From positions 620,001 through 684,000 of the forward strand of contig NZ_CP099222.1 of NCBI RefSeq assembly GCF_029717145.1: a stretch of DNA of 64,000 nucleotides. The letters are read 5' to 3'. Below are positions 56,974 through 64,000 of the stretch, in pieces. Each line of letters opens with the position of its first letter. The first letter of the stretch is position 1. The DNA is from Citrobacter freundii (GTDB taxonomy: Bacteria; Pseudomonadota; Gammaproteobacteria; Enterobacterales; Enterobacteriaceae). The position numbers were made by a program, and so were the translations under genes. Under the pieces are notes generated by a model. The model ran no database searches. It saw only the letters and a program-made list of their open reading frames with translations, and was not told the origin of the DNA.

Positions 56974-57003
56974 GGTTAACTCCTTCTAATTCCAGGTAAC
57001 TAG

Positions 57004-57585
57004 TTAACCAAAAATCTCGGTCAGATGCTTGCGATATTCTGCGATATAACGCGGGACATCCGGCATTTTAATCACATCATTGGTGATAAAAGTCGGCAGC
57101 GCTTCCATACCTAAAAACTGGTTTGCTTTATGGAACGGCAGATAAACACCATCAACGCCGACGCCGTGGAAGAACTGATCTTTGTCAGTAAAGGCTTCCA
57201 TCGGTGCATTCCAGGTCAGGGACAACATGTATTTTTTGCCCTGAATCAGGCCGCCAGAACCGTATTTTTTAGTGGCATCAGAACGTGTGCGACCATCGCT
57301 GGCGTACAGCGTACCGTGCCCTGCAGTGAACACATCATCGATGTATTTTTTCACTGTCCACGGTGCACCCATCCACCAGCCCGGCATTTGCCAAATAACG
57401 GCGTCAGCCCAGACAAAGTTCTGCACTTCTGTTTGTACGTCGTAATCGCTGTCTGCGCGCACGACTCTAACATCATGTCCGAGGTCGCGCAGGATACCGT
57501 CCGCGACCTCGGTCAGGGTGTCATTCAACTGACCATTGGAATGGCCGAATTTTTTAGCGCCATTGATAATCAGAATGTTGCTCAT
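57004..57585 (-). CDS. mdaB: NADPH:quinone reductase MdaB
   Basis: A 193-residue flavodoxin-fold quinone reductase that carries out two-electron reduction of quinones with NADPH, protecting against redox cycling. The FAD-binding start NILIINGAKKFGHSNGQLND and the ADAVIWQMPGWWMGAPWTVKKY segment identify it. It is divergent in function from, but in the same direction as, qseBC; the ygiZ gene that sits between mdaB and qseC in E. coli is not present here. Confidence 0.97.
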   Translation of the reverse strand: MSNILIINGAKKFGHSNGQLNDTLTEVADGILRDLGHDVRVVRADSDYDVQTEVQNFVWADAVIWQMPGWWMGAPWTVKKYIDDVFTAGHGTLYASDGRTRSDATKKYGSGGLIQGKKYMLSLTWNAPMEAFTDKDQFFHGVGVDGVYLPFHKANQFLGMEALPTFITNDVIKMPDVPRYIAEYRKHLTEIFG

Positions 57586-57693
57586 GTTGTGTCCTCAAAG
57601 AATTACGTTTGAGGGCGATTTTACGCCGATGATCGGTGCGGTGAAATTAGCAAAATGTGCAAAGTCTTTTGCTGGTAGCGTAATAATTCAACG

Positions 57694-59043
57694 CTACCAG
57701 CTGATTTTGGCTTCAAATCCACCTTCCGCGGCGTTGGCGAATGACACGGACATACCGTGCAACGTCGCAATACGCCGGACGATCGACAGGCCCAGCCCAC
57801 TGCCGGTCGCGTTTTGTCCCGGTGGACGATAGAAACGCTCACCAATGTGCAGTAATACCTCTGGCGCAACGCCCGGACCGTTATCTTTGACGCTGAAACA
57901 GTGGGTGTTGAGCGTCACGTCCACGACACTACCCTGCGGGCTGTAGCGGATTGCATTATCCAGCAGATTGCGGACCATCAGGCTAAGCAACAGCGGTTGG
58001 CCGGTGCGTTTAACGTCGTGAGCGTTAATCTGCAAGCGCACGTCGATGTGGGCCTGCTGTGCCGGGTGGTAGATATCCATGACGGCGGATTGCAGTAACT
58101 CTTCGAGTGAGATATCGGCGACATCCTGAAGATTGTTGAGCGAATCGAGACGCGAAAGCGTCAGCAGCTGATCGACCAGGCGAGTGGCGCGGTCAATTCC
58201 CGTCTGCATCTGCATTAGCGCTTTTTGTCGTGACTGCGGGTCATCGTCAGACAGTTGCGCCACTTCGGTTTGAACCTTGAGCGCCGTCAGCGGGCTACGC
58301 AGTTCGTGCGCGGCATCTGAGGTAAAGCGCCGCTCGCGTACCATGGTGGTGTGAATACGGGTAAACAGCTGATTGAGCGACTCAACCAGTGGGCGAACCT
58401 CGCCGGGAATGCCTTTCAGGCTCAGCGGTTCTTCAGATTCCGGATCGCGCAAACGTAAAGCCTGTGCCAGCTTTTTCAGCGGCTTAAGTTCAAGACTTAA
58501 CAGTACAATCAGGATCAGCAGCATCAACGGCAGGGCGACCAGCCACGGCACCAGCTGGGCCGTCACAATCGCCAGCGCCATATCTTCGCGGTATTCCCAC
58601 TCCTGACCGACCACGACCCGGTACTTTTTATCTGCTGAAGTCAGCCAGATAAAGCGCCATTTATCGTTGTCACCGTTCAGATATCCGTCGTCAAACCCTT
58701 CCCGGCGATAGCTATAGGGAATGTACTGACCATTGTCGCCGTCGTGCAGAACCATTTTTCCGTCCGGGGTGTAGACCGCAAAGGTCAGCACATCGTCGTC
58801 AATATGGCCGTGTTTGAATTTCTTTGGCGTTTGGGCAAAGCGCTCAGAGGCTTTTAGTTCGTCAAGATCCAGCGTGACCAGCCGTTTGGCAAACAGCATC
58901 AGCTGTGTGTCAAACATCTCGTCGACGTTATCGGTGGTTTGCTTCCAGGCGACAAAACTGGAAATCAGCCAGGTCACCAGCACCAAAATGGTGAAGATAA
59001 GCGTTAGCCTGACGCGCAGGCTGAGGCGTTGTGTGAATTTCAT
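57694..59043 (-). CDS. qseC: Sensor histidine kinase QseC
   Basis: A 449-residue inner-membrane sensor kinase reported to respond to adrenaline, noradrenaline and autoinducer-3. The first membrane segment (about 13-33) is followed by a periplasmic domain, a second membrane segment (about 163-183) and a HAMP region. The phosphoacceptor is His246 in [14 protein letters not shown]. The ATP-binding region has [21 protein letters not shown] and GSGLGLSIV. It overlaps qseB by 4 bp. Confidence 0.98.
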   Translation of the reverse strand: MKFTQRLSLRVRLTLIFTILVLVTWLISSFVAWKQTTDNVDEMFDTQLMLFAKRLVTLDLDELKASERFAQTPKKFKHGHIDDDVLTFAVYTPDGKMVLHDGDNGQYIPYSYRREGFDDGYLNGDNDKWRFIWLTSADKKYRVVVGQEWEYREDMALAIVTAQLVPWLVALPLMLLILIVLLSLELKPLKKLAQALRLRDPESEEPLSLKGIPGEVRPLVESLNQLFTRIHTTMVRERRFTSDAAHELRSPLTALKVQTEVAQLSDDDPQSRQKALMQMQTGIDRATRLVDQLLTLSRLDSLNNLQDVADISLEELLQSAVMDIYHPAQQAHIDVRLQINAHDVKRTGQPLLLSLMVRNLLDNAIRYSPQGSVVDVTLNTHCFSVKDNGPGVAPEVLLHIGERFYRPPGQNATGSGLGLSIVRRIATLHGMSVSFANAAEGGFEAKISW

Positions 59044-59699
59044 GCATCACCCAGGGTGTAACCAATACCGTGCACGGTGCGGATAAAATCACTGCCGAGC
59101 TTACGGCGTAAGTGATGGACGTGCACTTCAACCGCATTGCTGGAGACGTTTTCGTCCCAGTTATACAGTTTTTCTTCAATGTGTTTACGGGGCAGGACGC
59201 GCCCTTTATTACGCATCAGCAGTTCCAACAGTGCGAACTCCTTCGGCTTGAGCGACAATGGCTCGCCTGCGAACGTGGCGACCAGTGCGCCGGGATTAAG
59301 CGTCACCTGACCGTGGCGTAGTTCGCTGGTAGCCTGACCGCTGGCGCGACGTACCAGCGCTTCCAGTCGGGCGGCCACTTCAATCAGTGCAAAGGGTTTA
59401 CACAGGTAGTCATCCGCACCGAGGCGCAGACCTTCCACGCGTTCTGCCAGCGCGTCGCGGGCCGTTAAAATCAGCACCGGCTCCTGTTTTCCTTTTGTGC
59501 GCCATTCGCGCAGGATATCGCGGCCGTCAATACCCGGCAGCGTCAGGTCGAGGATCACCGCGTCATAAGGCGCACTGTAAAGCGCCTCTTTACCCTGACG
59601 ACCTTCGGTAAACCAGTCGATGGTGAACCCCATTTTACTCAGGCCCGTTTTCAGACCGTCGCCAATCAACGCGTCATCTTCTACCAGTAAAATACGCAT
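59040..59699 (-). CDS. qseB: Response regulator QseB
   Basis: A 219-residue OmpR-type response regulator. The receiver has the acidic pocket VEDDALIGD and the phosphorylation site Asp51 in [12 protein letters not shown]. The winged-helix output domain covers about 125-218 ([27 protein letters not shown]). It is controlled by QseC and, in some enterobacteria, cross-talks with PmrB. Divergent from ygiW. Confidence 0.98.
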   Translation of the reverse strand: MRILLVEDDALIGDGLKTGLSKMGFTIDWFTEGRQGKEALYSAPYDAVILDLTLPGIDGRDILREWRTKGKQEPVLILTARDALAERVEGLRLGADDYLCKPFALIEVAARLEALVRRASGQATSELRHGQVTLNPGALVATFAGEPLSLKPKEFALLELLMRNKGRVLPRKHIEEKLYNWDENVSSNAVEVHVHHLRRKLGSDFIRTVHGIGYTLGDA

Positions 59700-59786
59700 A
59701 TGTTCTTCCCTGCGCTCACTCAGTTGGCCGCCAGTAAACCTTGTGTCAACCGGGGATGTACAGCAAAAAAAGAATCTTTTTTTGCC

Positions 59787-59802
59787 TTAAGAAGTTGTTA
59801 AG
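59787..59802. promoter_or_regulatory. QseB/PmrA-type direct repeat
   Basis: TTAAG occurs at 59787-59791 and 59798-59802, 11 bp apart, in the qseB-ygiW divergent region. This is the spacing of PmrA/QseB boxes (CTTAAG-N5-CTTAAG). Autoregulation of qseBC or PmrA input is plausible. Confidence 0.5.
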
Positions 59803-59852
59803 GATTAACTTATTAAATAGTCGTGAAACAACATGATAAGGGAGACATGAAG

Positions 59853-60245
59853 ATGAAAAAATTAGCTGCAATGGTTGCCGTGATGGCACTGTGTTCCGCA
59901 CCTGTTCTGGCAGCGCAGCAGGGCGGATTCTCTGGCCCAACGGCGACGCAAAGCCAGGCGGGCGGATTTGTGGGTCCGAATGGCAGCAGCACGACGGTAG
60001 AAAGCGCAAAATCACTGCGTGATGATACCTGGGTCACGCTGCGCGGTAACATCGTTGAACGTATCTCCGACGATCTGTACCTGTTTAAAGATGCATCTGG
60101 CACGGTGAACGTGGATATCGACCACAAGCGCTGGAACGGTTTAACCGTCACGCCGCAGGATGTCGTAGAAATCCAGGGCGAAGTGGATAAAGACTGGAAC
60201 TCCGTTGAAATCGACGTAAAACAGATTACCAAAGTCACCAAATAA
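59853..60245 (+). CDS. ygiW: BOF (OB-fold) periplasmic protein YgiW
   Basis: A 130-residue periplasmic stress protein (VisP in Salmonella) with a signal peptide (about 1-20, ending PVLAA) and a bacterial OB-fold (about 45-128, DDTWVTLRGNIVERISDDLY, VDIDHKRWNGLTVTP). It contributes to peroxide and cell-wall stress tolerance. ATG at 59853 matches the E. coli start; ATG at 59847 is an alternative. Divergent from qseB and followed by a strong terminator. Confidence 0.96.
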   Translation: MKKLAAMVAVMALCSAPVLAAQQGGFSGPTATQSQAGGFVGPNGSSTTVESAKSLRDDTWVTLRGNIVERISDDLYLFKDASGTVNVDIDHKRWNGLTVTPQDVVEIQGEVDKDWNSVEIDVKQITKVTK

Positions 60246-60254
60246 TCCCCATCA

Positions 60255-60280
60255 GGGCCGCGTTCGCGGCCCTTTTCTTT
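60255..60280 (+). terminator. ygiW terminator
   Basis: GGGCCGC-GTTC-GCGGCCC (60255-60272) followed by TTTTCTTT, 10 bp after the ygiW stop. Confidence 0.93.
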
Positions 60281-60374
60281 GTGACTCAACTCGCCAGATA
60301 GGGTAGTATCTGCGGCAATATTGCCTGACGAATACCGGGTATTGTTCGGGCTAACAGTTGAGGAACCACGATTA

Positions 60375-62633
60375 ATGAGCGATATGGCAGAGCGCCTTGC
60401 GCTGCATGAATTCACGGAAAACGCCTATCTGAACTATTCCATGTACGTCATCATGGACAGGGCGTTGCCGTTTATTGGTGATGGTCTGAAACCCGTTCAG
60501 CGACGCATCGTTTACGCGATGTCCGAACTGGGGCTGAATGCCAGCGCCAAATTTAAAAAATCCGCCCGTACCGTCGGCGACGTACTGGGTAAATACCACC
60601 CACACGGCGACAGCGCCTGCTATGAAGCGATGGTGCTGATGGCGCAGCCGTTCTCTTACCGTTATCCGCTGGTTGACGGGCAGGGGAACTGGGGGGCACC
60701 GGACGATCCGAAATCGTTCGCGGCGATGCGTTATACCGAATCTCGACTGTCTAAATATGCGGAACTGCTGCTGGGGGAACTCGGTCAGGGGACATCGGAC
60801 TGGGTACCAAACTTCGACGGCACCATGCAGGAGCCGAAGATGCTGCCTGCGCGTTTGCCGAATATTCTGCTGAACGGCACCACCGGTATTGCGGTCGGCA
60901 TGGCAACGGACATTCCGCCGCATAACCTGCGTGAAGTGGCAAAAGCGGCGATTACGCTGATTGAGCAGCCGAAAACGACGCTGGATCAGCTGCTGGATAT
61001 CGTCCAGGGACCGGATTACCCGACCGAAGCAGAAATCATTACCCCGCGTGCAGAAATTCGTAAGATTTACGAAAACGGACGTGGCTCCGTGCGTATGCGT
61101 GCGGTCTGGGCCAAAGAAGATGGCGCGGTGGTGATTTCCGCGCTGCCACATCAGGTTTCCGGTGCCAAAGTGCTGGAACAGATTGCCGCCCAGATGCGCA
61201 ATAAAAAGCTGCCGATGGTGGACGATCTGCGCGATGAGTCGGATCACGAAAACCCGACCCGTCTGGTGATCGTGCCGCGCTCCAACCGTGTGGATATGGA
61301 GCAGGTGATGAACCACCTGTTTGCCACCACCGATCTGGAAAAAAGCTACCGCATCAACCTGAACATGATTGGCCTAGACGGTCGCCCGGCGGTGAAAAAC
61401 CTGCTGGAGATCCTCACCGAATGGCTGGCGTTCCGCCGCGATACCGTGCGTCGTCGTCTGAACTATCGTCTGGAAAAAGTCCTCAAGCGCCTGCACATCC
61501 TCGAAGGTTTGCTGGTGGCGTTCCTCAACATTGACGAAGTGATTGAAATTATTCGTCATGAAGATGAACCGAAGCCTGAGCTGATGTCGCGGTTTGGCAT
61601 TTCTGAAACCCAGGCTGAAGCCATCCTCGAACTGAAGTTGCGTCATCTTGCCAAACTTGAAGAGATCAAAATTCGTGGCGAGCAAGACGAGCTGGCGAAA
61701 GAACGCGATCAGCTGCAGGGCATTCTGGCCTCTGAGCGCAAGATGAGTAACCTGCTGAAGAAAGAGCTGCAGGCAGACTCAGATGCCTATGGCGACGATC
61801 GCCGTTCTCCGCTGAAAGAGCGCGAAGAATCGAAGGCGATGAGCGAGCACGACATGCTGCCGTCTGAGCCGGTCACCATTGTACTGTCGCAAAGCGGCTG
61901 GGTGCGTAGCGCCAAAGGCCATGACATTGATGCGCCGGGCTTAAGCTATAAGGCGGGTGACAGCTACAAGGCGGCGGTGAAGGGCAAGAGCAACCAGCCG
62001 GTGGTGTTCGTGGATTCAACCGGGCGCAGCTATGCCATCGACCCGATTACGCTGCCGTCGGCACGTGGTCAGGGTGAACCGCTGACCGGTAAGCTGACGC
62101 TGCCGCCGGGAGCGACGGTTGAGCATATGCTGATGGAAAGTGATGACCAGAAACTGCTGATGGCCTCCGATGCTGGCTACGGTTTCGTCTGCACCTTCAA
62201 TGACTTGGTGGCGCGCAACCGTGCAGGTAAGGCATTGATTACGTTACCGGAGAACGCGCATGTGATGCCGCCGGTGGTGCTTGAAGATGAAAGCGACATG
62301 CTGCTGGCGATCACCCATGCCGGGCGTATGCTGATGTTCCCGGTCAGTGATCTGCCGCAATTGTCGAAAGGGAAAGGGAACAAGATCATCAACATTCCGT
62401 CTGCAGAAGCGGCGAAAGGGGATGATGGGCTGGCGCACCTCTACGTGTTGCCTCCGCAAAGTACGCTGACCATTCACGTTGGTAAACGCAAAATTAAACT
62501 GCGTCCTGAAGAACTGCAGAAGGTGACCGGCGAGCGTGGGCGTCGCGGTACGCTGATGCGCGGTTTACAGCGCATCGACCGTATCGAAATTGACTCACCA
62601 CGACGTGCCGGTCAGGGCGACAGCGAAGAATAA
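60375..62633 (+). CDS. parC: DNA topoisomerase IV subunit A
   Basis: DNA-cutting subunit of topoisomerase IV, 752 residues as in E. coli. The catalytic tyrosine is Tyr120 (SFAAMRYTE). The quinolone-resistance region [14 protein letters not shown] has wild-type Ser80 and Glu84. The C-terminal beta-pinwheel begins near 490. The start at 60375 is the family one; 18 upstream codons are open. The ygiS-mqsRA-ygiV genes found between ygiW and parC in E. coli are absent. Confidence 0.99.
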   Translation: MSDMAERLALHEFTENAYLNYSMYVIMDRALPFIGDGLKPVQRRIVYAMSELGLNASAKFKKSARTVGDVLGKYHPHGDSACYEAMVLMAQPFSYRYPLVDGQGNWGAPDDPKSFAAMRYTESRLSKYAELLLGELGQGTSDWVPNFDGTMQEPKMLPARLPNILLNGTTGIAVGMATDIPPHNLREVAKAAITLIEQPKTTLDQLLDIVQGPDYPTEAEIITPRAEIRKIYENGRGSVRMRAVWAKEDGAVVISALPHQVSGAKVLEQIAAQMRNKKLPMVDDLRDESDHENPTRLVIVPRSNRVDMEQVMNHLFATTDLEKSYRINLNMIGLDGRPAVKNLLEILTEWLAFRRDTVRRRLNYRLEKVLKRLHILEGLLVAFLNIDEVIEIIRHEDEPKPELMSRFGISETQAEAILELKLRHLAKLEEIKIRGEQDELAKERDQLQGILASERKMSNLLKKELQADSDAYGDDRRSPLKEREESKAMSEHDMLPSEPVTIVLSQSGWVRSAKGHDIDAPGLSYKAGDSYKAAVKGKSNQPVVFVDSTGRSYAIDPITLPSARGQGEPLTGKLTLPPGATVEHMLMESDDQKLLMASDAGYGFVCTFNDLVARNRAGKALITLPENAHVMPPVVLEDESDMLLAITHAGRMLMFPVSDLPQLSKGKGNKIINIPSAEAAKGDDGLAHLYVLPPQSTLTIHVGKRKIKLRPEELQKVTGERGRRGTLMRGLQRIDRIEIDSPRRAGQGDSEE

Positions 62634-62643
62634 CGCTGTCGTC

Positions 62644-62673
62644 TGACTCTCCCTGCTTTTACGCAGGGAGAGT
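62644..62673. terminator. Long hairpin after parC
   Basis: A perfect 12-bp stem (GACTCTCCCTGC with GCAGGGAGAGTC, loop TTTTAC) begins about 10 bp after parC. No U tract follows, so it may act as a 3'-end barrier rather than a classic terminator. Confidence 0.6.
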
Positions 62674-62828
62674 CAACATTAAAAATTCCCGTGAAACCGT
62701 TGTTTATTCGTGCATTGCGATTAACAATACGCTTTTCCAGAGAGCCGCTCTTAACAAAGCCCTAACCTGACGCAGGGTTCTGCATCTGGTGACGTAAAAT
62801 GCCAGGCTCTTAGGCCTTAGAGGTTGTT

Positions 62829-63566
62829 ATGCTATATATTTTTCGTTTATTCATTACCGTAATTTACTGCATTCTGGTCTGTGTTTTTGGTTGTATATAT
62901 TGTCTGTTCAGCCCACGAAATCCTAAACACGTCTCAACGTTTGGCCATATGTTTGGTCGACTGGCCCCCTTGTACGGCCTGAAGGTGGAATGCCGCATGC
63001 CGCCGGACGCAAAGGACTACGGCAACGCTATCTATATTTGTAACCACCAGAATAACTATGACATGGTTACCGCCGCGAAGATCGTGCAACCACCGACGGT
63101 TACGGTCGGTAAAAAAAGCCTGCTGTGGATCCCGTTCTTCGGCCTGCTGTACTGGCTCACCGGTAACCTGTTGATCGACAGAAACAATCGCGCCAAAGCG
63201 CACAGCACCATTGCGACGGTCGTTAATCATTTTAAAAAACGTCGTATCTCTATCTGGATGTTCCCGGAAGGTACGCGTAGCCGTGGCCGTGGTCTGCTGC
63301 CGTTTAAAACTGGCGCGTTTCATGCGGCAATTGCCGCGGGTGTTCCGGTGATCCCGGTGTGCGTCTCAACGACCTCAAATAAGATTAAACTTAACCGATT
63401 AAATAATGGTCTGGCGATCGTCGAGATGTTACCGCCAGTAGATATCAGCCACTATGGTAAGGATCAGGTTCGTGAACTGGCCGCGCATTGCCGCACGTTA
63501 ATGGAACAAAAAATCGCCGAACTCGACAAAGAAGTTGCCGAGCGTGAAGCTACCGGTAAGGTGTGA
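62829..63566 (+). CDS. plsC: 1-acylglycerol-3-phosphate O-acyltransferase
   Basis: Makes phosphatidic acid from lysophosphatidic acid at the inner membrane. 245 residues. An N-terminal hydrophobic segment (about 3-28) is followed by the acyltransferase motifs: NHQNNYD with His73 and Asp78, and FPEGTR at about 145-150. Located between parC and ftsP as in E. coli. Confidence 0.98.
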   Translation: MLYIFRLFITVIYCILVCVFGCIYCLFSPRNPKHVSTFGHMFGRLAPLYGLKVECRMPPDAKDYGNAIYICNHQNNYDMVTAAKIVQPPTVTVGKKSLLWIPFFGLLYWLTGNLLIDRNNRAKAHSTIATVVNHFKKRRISIWMFPEGTRSRGRGLLPFKTGAFHAAIAAGVPVIPVCVSTTSNKIKLNRLNNGLAIVEMLPPVDISHYGKDQVRELAAHCRTLMEQKIAELDKEVAEREATGKV

Positions 63567-63637
63567 TTCGCGCCATCCGAGTTTGTTACAGGAAATACTT
63601 TCCTGCGTGTTAATCGCCAGTTTTACATGGAGCTTAT

Positions 63638-64000
63638 ATGTCACTCAGTCGGCGTCAGTTCATTCAGACATCGGGGATCGCACTGTGTGCAGGTGCTATT
63701 CCGCTGAAGGCTAATGCTGCCGGTCAGCAACAACCGTTACCTGTTCCACCGCTGCTGGAGTCTCGCCGTGGACAGCCGCTATTTATGACCCTGCAACGCG
63801 CTCACTGGTCCTTTACGCAAGGCACCCGCGCGCCGGTCTGGGGGATTAACGGGCGTTACCTGGGGCCGACCATCCGCGTCTGGAAAGGGGATGACGTCAA
63901 GCTTATTTACAGCAACCGTCTTACCGAGAATGTTTCAATGACCGTCGCCGGGCTGCAGGTTCCTGGCCCACTGATGGGCGGGCCGGCACGCATGATGTCA
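63638..64000 (+). CDS. ftsP: Cell-division protein FtsP (SufI), N-terminal part
   Basis: Only the first 121 codons are in the window; the frame is open to its end. The N-terminal twin-arginine signal (MSLSRRQFIQTSGIALCAGA) directs Tat export of this multicopper-oxidase-like protein, which lacks copper ligands in E. coli and stabilises the divisome under stress. The mature start GQQQPLPVPPLLESRRGQPL and the WGINGRYLGPTIRVWKGDDV cupredoxin segment match SufI. A GGAG ribosome site precedes the ATG; it lies 71 bp after plsC. Confidence 0.95.
   Translation, partial: MSLSRRQFIQTSGIALCAGAIPLKANAAGQQQPLPVPPLLESRRGQPLFMTLQRAHWSFTQGTRAPVWGINGRYLGPTIRVWKGDDVKLIYSNRLTENVSMTVAGLQVPGPLMGGPARMMS

Noticed and set aside
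60372..61316. Minus-strand open frame opposite parC
   Set aside because: Antisense of a conserved gene; no ribosome site or family similarity.

Overview
The window is chromosomal DNA of an enterobacterium, almost certainly a member of the Citrobacter freundii complex. The dihydroxyacetone kinase, glycerol dehydrogenase, DhaR and B12-dependent glycerol dehydratase proteins have the lengths, key residues and gene order of the C. freundii dha regulon. The rest follows the E. coli order from ileX-mug-rpoD through tolC and parE to parC-plsC-ftsP, with Citrobacter-specific gains and losses. This identification rests on recalled family sequences; no search was run.

Layout. (1) 1-14.6 kb: a second cyclopropane-fatty-acid synthase, then the glycerol fermentation regulon. 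It has divergent dhaK / dhaD-dhaR, the leftward operon orfY-dhaT-orfX-pduO (dhaG-type reactivase subunit, cob(I)alamin adenosyltransferase), and the rightward operon dhaB-dhaC-dhaE-dhaF followed by a DUF1889 gene. Glycerol is oxidised by DhaD and phosphorylated by DhaK. In the reductive branch DhaBCE makes 3-hydroxypropionaldehyde and DhaT reduces it to 1,3-propanediol. DhaF and OrfX reactivate the dehydratase and PduO supplies adenosylcobalamin. Six copies of a 15-bp inverted repeat, in three pairs with 31-32 bp pitch, lie in the two divergent promoter regions and are the likely DhaR sites. (2) 14.6-17.8 kb: an AT-rich regulatory islet with two stand-alone LysR-type winged-helix genes, a LuxR-type regulator and a complete IS1, next to the tRNA-Ile2 gene ileX. 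(3) 18-23 kb: mug and the rpsU-dnaG-rpoD operon, with an ERIC-like element on each side of dnaG. (4) 23-51 kb: core genes tsaD, ttdABT/ttdR, plsY, folB, uppP, cca, ygiM, ygiF, glnE, hldE, glgS, ubiK, FMN-riboswitch-controlled ribB, zupT, ygiD, ygiC, ygiB, tolC, nudF, yqiB, cpdA, yqiA and parE. (5) 51.2-56.6 kb: an inserted carbohydrate cluster (AraC-type regulator, DUF2264 protein, LacY-type symporter, GH88 unsaturated uronyl hydrolase), probably for an unsaturated uronic-acid oligosaccharide. (6) 56.6-64 kb: ygiN, mdaB, qseBC, ygiW, parC, plsC and the start of ftsP.

REP/BIME repeats punctuate many gene ends. Relative to E. coli K-12, the yqiGHI/yqiJK genes, ygiZ and the ygiS-mqsRA-ygiV block are absent from their usual positions. 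The least explained parts are the regulatory islet, the paired dha operators, the ERIC bracket around dnaG and the operator-like repeat of the GH88 cluster.
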